Of a stretch of DNA of 37,179 nucleotides, positions 24,686 through 30,158 are shown piece after piece. The stretch lies in the IMG/VR virus record IMGVR_UViG_3300035074_000063, positions 1 through 37,179 of that record; one strand, 5' to 3'. The notes under the pieces are model-generated. The model ran no database searches, had not been told where the DNA came from, and worked only from the letters and a program-made list of their open reading frames with translations. This DNA comes from a virus. Made by a program: the position numbers and the translations under genes. Within the stretch, counting starts at the first letter, position 1. Every line of letters begins with the position of its first letter.

Positions 24686-24904
24686 TTAGGCGGCATGCCT
24701 ATCAACCGAGTCATCATCGGCTGATGGCTTGAGGCCCAGGGCCACGGCAATTTTGTGGGCTCGGCCGTAATTGCATTTGTAATAGCCGTTGAGGACCAAA
24801 ATGACTTCGCGCGGCGGAAAACCGTGGTCTCTGGCCCAGCCAGTGGTGGTGATGCCCTGTCTTGCAAACTCGGCTTTAACTTGTTCGGGGGTTTTAACGT
24901 TCAT
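24686..24904 (-). CDS. Small HTH DNA-binding protein (Ner/BcepMu gp16-like)
   Basis: 72 aa. It opens T-P-E-Q-V-K-A-E-F-A-R-Q-G-I-T-T-T-G-W-A-R-D-H-G-F-P, then V-L-N-G, then A-H-K-I-A-V-A-L-G-L-K, the pattern of the small HTH proteins found after the early promoter of Mu-like phages. In Mu the comparable Ner protein shuts down early and repressor transcription. It sits second or third in the leftward operon, the place of ner. GGAGATACC lies upstream of its ATG. Confidence 0.75.
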   Translation of the reverse strand: MNVKTPEQVKAEFARQGITTTGWARDHGFPPREVILVLNGYYKCNYGRAHKIAVALGLKPSADDDSVDRHAA

Positions 24905-24912
24905 GGTATCTC

Positions 24913-25437
24913 CTAGTGTAATAAGCCGGCGTCGCGCATGCGGCGCTTGTTGGCGGTGATGGTGTCGGGTGATTTATGGCCGGTCAGGGCGCAGAGGTCG
25001 CGGCGGGATAGACCGTCGTCAGCCCCTTGCTCAATGGTCAGCCAATGCGGACGAAGATAACGCAGCGCATTGGCTCGGCGTTCAACGCGCTGCTTGAGAG
25101 CGGTTTCCATGCTGCGGAAGGCGGTCAGGAAGTCGATCTTCCATTGCAGGGCTTGTTTGCCGGTGAAGCCCATCGCCAAGAGGGCAAAACCTTCTTCGGT
25201 CAGGCAGTACATTGGCAAGGTTCTACCGGTTGAGTCCTGGTATGAGCTGGGCTGAAAATTCAGCCCAGCAAACTCTTTATCAGGGCAATCGGTCAACAGC
25301 TTTTCGATGGATTGCAAAACGTTTTTATGGCGCTTTTGAAAGTGCTCGGCGACTTTAAGCGACGTAGTAAAAGTATGACCGTCGACAATATCGACCAGCA
25401 GGGTTTGGGGGAAACAATCGATTTGTTTAGTAGGCAT
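24913..25437 (-). CDS. rha: Rha family phage regulatory protein
   Basis: 174 aa. F-T-T-S-L-K-V-A-E-H-F-x-K-R-H-K-N-V-L-Q-S-I (about 22-45) and the later F-A-L-L-A-M-G-F-T-G-K-Q-A-L-Q-W-K-I-D-F-L-T-A-F (about 83-106) are the standard pRha signature. Rha interferes with growth of some phages in hosts lacking IHF. The C-terminal part has an extra helix-turn-helix-like segment (L-S-R-R-D-L-C-A-L-T-G-H). A second copy of its 5' end lies at about 25861-25926. Confidence 0.85.
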   Translation of the reverse strand: MPTKQIDCFPQTLLVDIVDGHTFTTSLKVAEHFQKRHKNVLQSIEKLLTDCPDKEFAGLNFQPSSYQDSTGRTLPMYCLTEEGFALLAMGFTGKQALQWKIDFLTAFRSMETALKQRVERRANALRYLRPHWLTIEQGADDGLSRRDLCALTGHKSPDTITANKRRMRDAGLLH

Positions 25438-25475
25438 GAGCGTTCCTGGTTTAATTTTCTTGAGGCACTAAATTA

Positions 25476-25838
25476 ATGACAACGTCTACACATGACGATG
25501 AACGAATGAAAGAAATCGAGAGATTACGCACCCAAATCGATGACGCAGAAAACTGGTCCAATGGGGTGTTTTTACTGTTAGAGCAGGTTCTGCCATTCTT
25601 GCTGCGCGGCCATCCCGAAGTAGAGAAGCTTCAAAAGCTCCTGCAATCGAGTGATGACCGCTATGAAGAGCTGCTGAAGTATCCGCATCGTGCCGAACCT
25701 GACGAACCGGCTGGGCTGTATGAGGCGAGCAAGATGATGAATCGTCAATTGGCGCTGCTGGGGGTATGGCCGAATATTGATCCGCAAGAGGCCGCGCGGA
25801 AAACGCTTGAACGAGTCGCTCAGCAACAGTCTGAGTAA
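25476..25838 (+). CDS. Plus-strand helical protein between two rha 5' ends, unknown
   Basis: 120 aa with TGAGG about 11 bases upstream of the ATG. It is a charged helical protein with a coiled-coil opening (M-K-E-I-E-R-L-R-T-Q-I-D-D-A-E-N-W) and a hydrophobic L-L-E-Q-V-L-P-F-L-L segment. It runs against the early operon. It is flanked by rha and by a fragment of rha-like sequence, suggesting an inserted cargo gene. No recognised family. Confidence 0.6.
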   Translation: MTTSTHDDERMKEIERLRTQIDDAENWSNGVFLLLEQVLPFLLRGHPEVEKLQKLLQSSDDRYEELLKYPHRAEPDEPAGLYEASKMMNRQLALLGVWPNIDPQEAARKTLERVAQQQSE

Positions 25839-25926
25839 ACAAGCGTTTGCCGTTGGCGCGGATGCCGGATTCGACCAATAGGGTTTGGGGGAACAGGTCG
25901 TTATTTTTGGTTGGGGTGGTTGGCAT
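25486..25926 (-). pseudogene. Rha-like 5' fragment continued as antisense ORF
   Basis: The frame opens with L-F-P-Q-T-L-L-V-E-S, matching C-F-P-Q-T-L-L-V-D-I at the start of rha, and the DNA match includes GGGTTTGGGGGAA in both. After about 38 residues the similarity ends and the frame runs opposite the plus gene with Ser/His/Arg-rich, shadow-like composition. It is the first ORF after the early promoter. I read it as a truncated copy of rha, though a short real leader protein is possible. Confidence 0.4.
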
Positions 25927-25991
25927 GGGGTGCTCCTTAGCGTCTGGTGTTGTTGGTTTTGTGTTTTGCTGTGTTGCTTTAGTGCGTGTTA

Positions 25992-26020
25992 ATTATTGTA
26001 GAGAATTCTCTACATGTCAA
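25992..26020 (-). promoter_or_regulatory. Early leftward promoter
   Basis: On the minus strand TTGACA (26020-26015), a 17-bp spacer and AATAAT (25997-25992) make a near-consensus sigma-70 promoter. It points toward rha, transposase A and mor. It lies just upstream of the divergent repressor gene. Predicted transcription start is near 25985. Confidence 0.8.
25997..26014. promoter_or_regulatory. Perfect 18-bp palindromic operator
   Basis: TGTAGAGAATTCTCTACA is a perfect palindrome. It fills the whole spacer of the early promoter and touches its -10 box. It lies 25 bp before the XRE repressor start, with a further TGTAG half-site at 26029-26033. It is the obvious binding site for that repressor. 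Confidence 0.8.
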
Positions 26021-26038
26021 TTTTTAATGTAGGAAATA

Positions 26039-26404
26039 ATGAACATTTGTGATCGTCTAAAAGAAGAGCGCGAGCGATTAGGCTTCGATCAAGAAGGCTT
26101 TGCCGCATTAGGCGGGGCTTCTAGGCACTCTCAAATTGACTGGGAGAAAGGCAAATCTTTTCCAAACGCAAAAGTTTTGGCTGCAATCGCCGCAGCCGGT
26201 GCCGATGTGCAATACATCCTGACCGGCATACGTTCTGGCGCTGCGCCCAGTGCGCCCGCGCTCAACCCCCGTGAATCGGCACTACTGGATAACTATCGGC
26301 ATATCGACGATGAGGAGGGCAAGCGCTACGTAGAACGATCAGCGCAAATGGCCGCTAAAGCGGACAAGGATGAAGCGAAACCAGGGAAGAAAAAGAGGGC
26401 TTAA
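26039..26404 (+). CDS. c: XRE-family phage repressor
   Basis: 121 aa. N-terminal helix-turn-helix: R-L-K-E-E-R-E-R-L-G-F-D-Q-E-G-F-A-A-L-G-G-A-S, then Q-I-D-W-E-K-G-K-S-F-P-N-A-K-V-L-A-A-I (about 5-52), as in Cro/CI-like proteins. The C-terminus is a basic Lys-rich tail, with no peptidase domain, so it is not cleaved by RecA like CI. It is the only gene directly divergent from the early promoter and probably holds it off through the 18-bp operator. TAGGA precedes the ATG. Confidence 0.85.
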   Translation: MNICDRLKEERERLGFDQEGFAALGGASRHSQIDWEKGKSFPNAKVLAAIAAAGADVQYILTGIRSGAAPSAPALNPRESALLDNYRHIDDEEGKRYVERSAQMAAKADKDEAKPGKKKRA

Positions 26405-26488
26405 ACCGGCCCAATAAGCAACTTATCTTAGGCGCTTACCTAACGTAAATTGTTTTGCATCTTTACTATTAAAAAAAAGGGGGGCTCT

Positions 26489-26821
26489 ATGAACGATGAT
26501 CCTGTTCAACAAAATCAACGCACATTCAAACAAGCAGATGTAAGGCTTTTAATTTTGCAGTTTCTTTGCCAACAGCCATCTTATATGGCTAATCAAGAGG
26601 TTTTATTGTTTGCATTACGTGAGCACGGTCATGCAATTAGCCATGAACATTTGTATATCGAGCTATCGTGGCTAGATCAGGTTGCCAATGTGTTAGTTGA
26701 TAAATTAGTTGGCGAATTACACGTTGCAATACTAAATACAGCGGGATTAGATGTAGTAGAAGGGTCGCGTGTTATACCAGGTATCCGCTATCCGTTGCCC
26801 CATGAGATTCATCAGCGGTAG
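26489..26821 (+). CDS. gp26-like (VpaChn25_0724 family) paralog in immunity region
   Basis: 110 aa from ATG 26489, preceded by a strong AAGGGGGG; an upstream in-frame ATG is less likely. It aligns throughout with the gp26-like protein at 30915-31217 (L-R-L-L-I-L..., A-N-Q-E-V-L-L, H-A-I, I-E-L-x-W-L-D-Q-V-A, V-V-E-G, I-P-G-I-R), about half identical by eye. This winged-helix-like family normally sits before the terminase. This copy is more AT-rich and follows the repressor, suggesting separate acquisition and perhaps a regulatory role. Confidence 0.75.
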   Translation: MNDDPVQQNQRTFKQADVRLLILQFLCQQPSYMANQEVLLFALREHGHAISHEHLYIELSWLDQVANVLVDKLVGELHVAILNTAGLDVVEGSRVIPGIRYPLPHEIHQR

Positions 26822-26847
26822 GTTGGGCTGAGGCACGAAGCCCAACA
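26822..26847. repeat. Palindromic repeat GTTGGGCT...AGCCCAAC
   Basis: Eight-base arms around a 10-base loop, right after the stop of the gp26-like paralog. A related hairpin with changed but still paired arms lies at 26992-27016, and the left arm recurs at 27377-27384. It may be a host-type intergenic repeat and could serve as a transcript end. Confidence 0.7.
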
Positions 26848-26864
26848 CCTCGGCGCCGCGAGTT

Positions 26865-26891
26865 GTTAGGCAGCGGAACCCGCCGCCTAAC
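26865..26891. repeat. Hairpin GTTAGGC...GCCTAAC
   Basis: Arms GTTAGGC and GCCTAAC with an inner GCGG/CCGC pair form a strong stem-loop. Its left arm can also pair, with one mismatch, with the AGCCCAAC arm of the previous repeat, giving two mutually exclusive folds. Non-coding; function unknown. Confidence 0.6.
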
Positions 26892-26991
26892 CCCCTCAAA
26901 CCAACCTCAAAGCCCCCTGAAATTAAGCTGAGTTTTTGGTTAATTTTTTGAGATTAAAACAAGCTTCGATACTGAAAATAGAAGGCGGTAG

Positions 26992-27016
26992 GCTGGGCTC
27001 AGGTAAGAAGCCCAGC
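26992..27016. repeat. Palindromic repeat GCTGGGCT...AGCCCAGC
   Basis: Variant of the 26822 hairpin. The second base pair changed from T-A to C-G on both arms, so pairing is kept. It lies 45 bases upstream of the plus-strand ORF at 27061. Confidence 0.65.
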
Positions 27017-27060
27017 TCAAAATTATTTTAACGTTAAAAATAACCTAGATGAGGATATGT

Positions 27061-27282
27061 ATGAATGACGAAGTTGCTCGCGAAATGATTGATTTAATGA
27101 GACAGGTTATAAAAAACAGTGAAGCGCATCAGCAATTGCTTCTATCGCAACGACTATTGCTTCTGGCTGTTGCGGAGACTGTTTCAGATGCGCCGCAGCT
27201 AAATTCACGTTATCAAGCGCTTCTACGCGAGCACGAGCATTTGACTGGATCTTCTCTTCCAGTGATTTCGCTTGAGCAGTAA
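27061..27282 (+). CDS. Small plus-strand helical protein, unknown
   Basis: 73 aa from ATG 27061, preceded by GAGGATATGT; an earlier in-frame ATG at 27049 lies upstream of this site. Helical with Leu-rich stretch (L-L-L-S-Q-R-L-L-L-L-A-V-A-E-T). It overlaps the minus ORF 27107-27346 on the opposite strand over most of its length. Both have good starts, so at least one is real. No family recognised. Confidence 0.45.
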   Translation: MNDEVAREMIDLMRQVIKNSEAHQQLLLSQRLLLLAVAETVSDAPQLNSRYQALLREHEHLTGSSLPVISLEQ

Positions 27283-27346
27283 GTTTAGCTTGGCTATCAA
27301 TAAAACACCGACAAGGTCGCATTTTACACATTGGACATGCTGACAT
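27107..27346 (-). CDS. Small Cys-cluster coiled-coil protein, antisense to previous ORF
   Basis: 79 aa from ATG 27346, with AAGGA seven bases upstream. It opens C-P-M-C-K-M-R-P-C-R-C, a zinc-knuckle-like cluster, followed by a coiled coil (L-T-A-Q-A-K-S-L-E-E-K-I) and a helical end. This orderly layout looks like a real protein. It is antisense to 27061-27282. Confidence 0.5.
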   Translation of the reverse strand: MSACPMCKMRPCRCFIDSQAKLTAQAKSLEEKIQSNARARVEALDNVNLAAAHLKQSPQQPEAIVVAIEAIADALHCFL

Positions 27347-27368
27347 AATTAGTTCCTTCAAAAAAAGT

Positions 27369-27390
27369 AGCGGTAGGTTGGGCTGAGGCA
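27369..27390. repeat. 22-bp direct repeat, second copy
   Basis: These 22 bases are identical to 26814-26835, which span the end of the gp26-like paralog and the left arm of its hairpin. Here the right arm is missing. The pair brackets the two antisense ORFs at 27061-27346. Confidence 0.65.
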
Positions 27391-27404
27391 GGCAAGACCA
27401 CTAT

Positions 27405-27447
27405 ATCGGTGCCCGACGTGGAGTATCACGCCCGAACAGGCACCGAT
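27405..27447. repeat. 43-bp two-part hairpin
   Basis: Outer arms ATCGGTGCC and GGCACCGAT enclose an inner CGTG/CACG stem with a GAGTAT loop. It is in the non-coding gap between 27346 and 27499, and no T-run follows. It could be a structured RNA or protein-binding site. Confidence 0.5.
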
Positions 27448-27498
27448 TTAACGTTGCTCTTTAAGACTTGCGTGAGTCAGGTGGAAAATCAATACCGT

Positions 27499-27681
27499 TC
27501 ATTGCTTAGCGATGCCCAAGAGGCGAACGAATCCGGTGAATCCTGACAGTTGATGCAGCGCCAGTAGCGTGGCTTCAATGCCGATGTCATCGTGCAGATC
27601 GGTATCGTTGCAAGTTTGTTGCACCAGCTCGGTAATACGGTCGGCGAGTTGTTTGATTTCGACTTGTTTGCTCGTTGTCAT
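27499..27681 (-). CDS. Small helical protein, unknown (60 aa)
   Basis: 60 aa with CAGGAAAA before ATG 27681. Helical: I-K-Q-L-A-D-R-I-T-E-L-V-Q-Q-T, then G-I-E-A-T-L-L-A-L-H-Q-L-S-G-F. It resembles small accessory proteins in phages. Flanked by repeats on both sides. Confidence 0.55.
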   Translation of the reverse strand: MTTSKQVEIKQLADRITELVQQTCNDTDLHDDIGIEATLLALHQLSGFTGFVRLLGIAKQ

Positions 27682-27721
27682 GAGTTTTCCTGATTAAGTT
27701 GATTATTGAATGCGTTGAAAC

Positions 27722-27751
27722 GGTGCGCGGTGCGCACCCTACCTGATTATT
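27722..27751. repeat. 30-bp repeat with GGTGCGC palindrome, copy 1
   Basis: Identical over 30 bases to 28213-28242. It contains a GTGCGC/GCGCAC palindrome followed by CCTACCTGATTATT. This looks like a dispersed host-genome palindromic repeat. Confidence 0.75.
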
Positions 27752-27804
27752 CAGAATCACCGGTTCCGACATCCCGGAAAGCGATAAAAAGCGCCTTATT
27801 GACC

Positions 27805-28176
27805 CTATCCGTTCCCTTTCCGCTGAGGGGCTAAAGACGGCAACAACACATCTTGTTGAGCAGGCGCTTGATCATTTGCCTGACGCCATTCCGCTGCTGC
27901 AAAAATTGCTTGGTTTTTGAGGTTAATTAAATGAGTAAACCGCATCCACCCTATAAATTCTCCAGCGGGTGCGGTAAATTCGAGCCAAAAGCCATTCTCC
28001 AGCGTACTTCTCGTCGGGCGATCAATAGAAATCATTAACTCAAAACAAGCCTCTTTGGTTCGGCCATTCTCTATCCAAGCGTCATATCCGGTTATGGATG
28101 GAAATCCGGACAACTGCTGTTTTTCCTCAGCGTGTTTGAGTCTTTCGGGGGGTGTTAGGCATCTGTCGTCGGTCAT
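27805..28176 (-). CDS. Hypothetical protein (123 aa)
   Basis: 123 aa from ATG 28176, which has GGAG six bases upstream. An ATG six bases earlier overlaps that site and is less likely. Predicted mixed alpha/beta with Trp-rich middle (F-W-L-E-F-T-A-P-A-G-E-F-I-G-W). The C-terminus is Pro/Gln-rich. It lies between two copies of the 30-bp repeat. No family recognised. Confidence 0.55.
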   Translation of the reverse strand: MTDDRCLTPPERLKHAEEKQQLSGFPSITGYDAWIENGRTKEACFELMISIDRPTRSTLENGFWLEFTAPAGEFIGWMRFTHLINLKNQAIFAAAEWRQANDQAPAQQDVLLPSLAPQRKGNG

Positions 28177-28212
28177 GATCATCTCCGTGTAGAGGTTATG
28201 TTGTTAGTAAAG

Positions 28213-28242
28213 GGTGCGCGGTGCGCACCCTACCTGATTATT
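28213..28242. repeat. 30-bp repeat with GGTGCGC palindrome, copy 2
   Basis: Identical to 27722-27751. It includes the stop codon of the 48-aa gene at 28238, so the repeat marks the end of that gene. The two copies bracket the 123-aa gene, a possible footprint of repeat-mediated insertion. Confidence 0.75.
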
Positions 28243-28384
28243 TGCTGCCGGGTTCATTACCGCCTGGAAAAGCGATCCACACGGTCACACACGGCACAAG
28301 ATTAACGCACAGCCGCCGGTTATACGGCGACCAATGCGCACCAATCCAGCAGCTGCCTAATCTGAATAAAATCCCTATCTTCAT
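28238..28384 (-). CDS. Small phage protein (48 aa)
   Basis: 48 aa, starting M-K-I-G-I-L-F-R-L-G-S-C-W-I-G-A-H-W-S-P. It resembles a small conserved phage protein I recall from Mu-like lysis regions, with the N-R-R-L-C-V-N-L-V-P segment. Its ATG overlaps the stop of the frameshifted gene as ATGA. A Cys/Trp-rich, partly hydrophobic sequence; function unknown. Confidence 0.6.
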   Translation of the reverse strand: MKIGILFRLGSCWIGAHWSPYNRRLCVNLVPCVTVWIAFPGGNEPGSK

Positions 28385-28609
28385 CGTCTAAACGCCTCCG
28401 GTGGCGGCATGTCGCCGGGCGGAATCTGTAGCATTTCCCGCCAGACCTGGTTGAATTTTCGCGAATCGGCACTCACGGCTTGCCAATCCTGTTCGGTGTT
28501 GCCTTTTCTTCAAGTAATAGCCCCGGATCGAGGCATAGCGCAGGCTGGCCCGTTGCAGCCGTGCTTGCACGGCATACGGGCTAAGCGATACCGGCGCTTG
28601 CTCAGGCAA
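28381..28609 (-). pseudogene. Lysis-region gene with a frameshift at an A run
   Basis: The frame starting with TTG at 28609 (overlapping the endolysin stop) reads well to L-R-Y-A-S-I-R-G-Y-Y-L-K-K. At the AAAA run (28507-28504) the sensible protein jumps frame: skipping one base gives G-N-T-E-Q-D-W-Q-A-V-S...V-W-R-E-M-L-Q-I-P-P-G-D and ends at TGA 28381, which forms ATGA with the 48-aa gene. Without the shift the frame runs on as a basic, shadow-like tail to 28388. Loss by mutation, a sequencing error, or +1 programmed shifting are all possible. Intact length would be about 75 aa; no family is named. Confidence 0.65.
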
Positions 28610-29018
28610 GGCGTTTGCCCGCTTGCAGGGCGGCCAGTGTTAATCCTCCGGTGTATTGGCAGTGCGCCAATTCTTGGAACCCTTTCCAACGTCCCGCCCA
28701 CTCTAAACCCAAACTTTCAGCAATTTTTCCGCATTGATTAAACCGTGCCGTATCGCTCCAGACGGCCTTGCCGTTTACGATCGGGCAGAAATCAAAGGCT
28801 AAGCGATAGTTGTGAAACGATTGTCCGGCGCCTGCCTTGGTCACGATTTTGCCGGGTTGGGTTCGCCCTTGTGCATAGAGCGCTGCTTGCGATTCGTTAT
28901 CTCGGTAAGTGCTGGTGATGATGACATCGATACCTCGCTGTGCGCAGGCGGTAATAAAGGCATGGCACAGGGCGGCGACGTGGGGGTGTAGGTCTTCAAT
29001 TTTGCGGCTGTTAATCAT
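28602..29018 (-). CDS. Endolysin, M15C L-alanyl-D-glutamate peptidase
   Basis: 138 aa from ATG 29018 (GGAG nine bases upstream). It has the DD-carboxypeptidase-like fold motifs: S-T-Y-R-D near 36-40, the zinc-binding S-F-H-N-Y-R-L-A-F-D (H69, D76) and a C-terminal E-L-A-H (H119). T5-type and Ply500-like enzymes cut L-Ala-D-Glu in peptidoglycan. It has no signal peptide, so it needs a holin. It is transcribed leftward, away from the holin/spanin genes. Confidence 0.85.
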   Translation of the reverse strand: MINSRKIEDLHPHVAALCHAFITACAQRGIDVIITSTYRDNESQAALYAQGRTQPGKIVTKAGAGQSFHNYRLAFDFCPIVNGKAVWSDTARFNQCGKIAESLGLEWAGRWKGFQELAHCQYTGGLTLAALQAGKRLA

Positions 29019-29081
29019 TGTGTGTCTCCAGTAGACGTAGTTATCCGTTCTGGAGTCTACGCATCTGTCACTAAGCTGGGC

Positions 29082-29098
29082 ATGAGAAGGGCTTCGCA
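29082..29098. promoter_or_regulatory. Late-operon 17-bp motif, copy 2
   Basis: ATGAGAAGGGCTTCGCA is identical to 14573-14589. It lies 64 bp upstream of the endolysin start on one side and 70 bp upstream of the secreted-protein start on the other. A divergent control point is likely. Confidence 0.5.
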
Positions 29099-29167
29099 TA
29101 CGAGCTAATGGCGCTGACGCCTATCATCTCCTCGCGCTGTTGATTAACCACTATGGGAGGAAACCTG

Positions 29168-29503
29168 ATGCGCAAATCCACCTGGGCAATTTGCCTATTT
29201 TTAATGACGCTGGTTGCACCGATTTTACAAGCGCAACCGCTTTTTCCTGATTCGCCGCCGATGTTCGAAAAAGGCTTGGCCGCAGCGGAATCGCCTTCTG
29301 ACGTGCGGGCATGGGCTGCGCCGGATACGCCGTTTTTTATTCTGGCGTCCCGAGACGTAGCTACTGAGCGTTTGAGCCTGCAAAACGGCGGCGCTTTTCA
29401 TCCATCCGCGCTAATGGCGCTGGGGAGAGAGTCCGAAGGCGACGGATATACAGATCATGTCGCGTTTAAGCCCGGTCATCCGGTTGATTACGGGGGTATT
29501 TAG
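29168..29503 (+). CDS. Secreted protein, single-gene unit
   Basis: 111 aa from ATG 29168, with GGGAGGAAACC upstream. It has a clear signal peptide (R-K-S-T, hydrophobic I-C-L-F-L-M-T-L-V-A-P-I-L, cleavage near A-Q-A). The mature part has no known domain. A strong intrinsic terminator follows at once, so it forms its own transcript, unlike the lysis genes downstream. This is typical of a moron, possibly acting in the lysogen's envelope; that role is inference. Confidence 0.7.
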   Translation: MRKSTWAICLFLMTLVAPILQAQPLFPDSPPMFEKGLAAAESPSDVRAWAAPDTPFFILASRDVATERLSLQNGGAFHPSALMALGRESEGDGYTDHVAFKPGHPVDYGGI

Positions 29504-29514
29504 CGGTAATCCAT

Positions 29515-29544
29515 GCAGGGGCGCTTGATGCGCCCCTGCTTTTA
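29515..29544 (+). terminator. Intrinsic terminator after the secreted protein gene
   Basis: A perfect 10-bp GC-rich stem (GCAGGGGCGC / GCGCCCCTGC) with a TTGAT loop is followed by TTTT. It is read on the plus strand, 12 bases after the stop. Confidence 0.85.
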
Positions 29545-29616
29545 GCTTTCTTACCGTTTCCGTCAATCGCCCTGCAAAGGTACCGGCAATTTTAAAATTA
29601 TCGAGGACTCTAAATC

Positions 29617-29805
29617 ATGAAAAGTTGGATCACAAAAACCGCCGGTTGGCTGGCGATTATTTTCGGTTTGGCCGGTTATGCTTTCGGCCTGTTCGATGGC
29701 GGGATGGCGGGGCTTCTCGTCACTAATGGTATGGGCTATATCGGCGTCGATCGCAAATTTCAACGCTTGGCCGACAGCCCGAGCAATAGCCAGGCGGGCG
29801 TATGA
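29617..29805 (+). CDS. Small membrane protein, holin candidate
   Basis: 62 aa with one or two hydrophobic stretches (W-L-A-I-I-F-G-L-A-G-Y-A-F-G-L-F, G-L-L-V) and a short basic/polar C-terminus. GAGGA precedes the ATG. Its stop overlaps the Rz start as ATGA. Position before the spanins and absence of another candidate suggest a holin, but it is small and the family is not recognised. Confidence 0.5.
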   Translation: MKSWITKTAGWLAIIFGLAGYAFGLFDGGMAGLLVTNGMGYIGVDRKFQRLADSPSNSQAGV

Positions 29806-30158
29806 CACCGCTGCTTATCCTCATGCTATTAGGCATTGCCGGTTTGGCCTTGTCAGCACTATGGATTTGGACTTACCGGAAAGCCGCCGCCAAATATCAG
29901 GCCGAAGTTGATCGGCAGGCGCAGCGGGCCAATCAGGCAGAAACCCGGATCGCTGGCATGCACAAGCTGGCTACCAACCTTGAACAATTACAACAAAAAC
30001 AACGGGCGGAGACGATCAATGCAAGCACACCGCAACATCTGGATTTACGTAATGATTTTGATAATGACTGGTCTGACCGGATGCCCGAGTCCACTGCCGG
30101 CGCAAATCATTCAGGAACCGCTGACACGACCGCCGCGTCCGGTGCTGCCGGCGATTAA
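29802..30158 (+). CDS. Rz: Rz-like inner-membrane spanin
   Basis: 118 aa. An N-terminal membrane anchor (about 4-25) is followed by a coiled-coil periplasmic segment (Y-Q-A-E-V-D-R-Q-A-Q-R-A-N-Q-A-E-T-R) and a polar C-terminus. This is the i-spanin layout. The Rz1-like lipoprotein gene starts within it in another frame, the classic nested arrangement. It joins inner and outer membranes at the last step of lysis. Confidence 0.75.
   Translation: MTPLLILMLLGIAGLALSALWIWTYRKAAAKYQAEVDRQAQRANQAETRIAGMHKLATNLEQLQQKQRAETINASTPQHLDLRNDFDNDWSDRMPESTAGANHSGTADTTAASGAAGD

Noticed and set aside
27107-27361. TTG start at 27361 for the Cys-cluster protein
   Set aside because: The ATG at 27346 has AAGGA at good spacing, while the TTG lies within that ribosome-binding stretch.
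26814-27390. CRISPR-like repeats
   Set aside because: The repeats are few, unevenly spaced, palindromic and lack similar-sized spacers; no cas genes are present.
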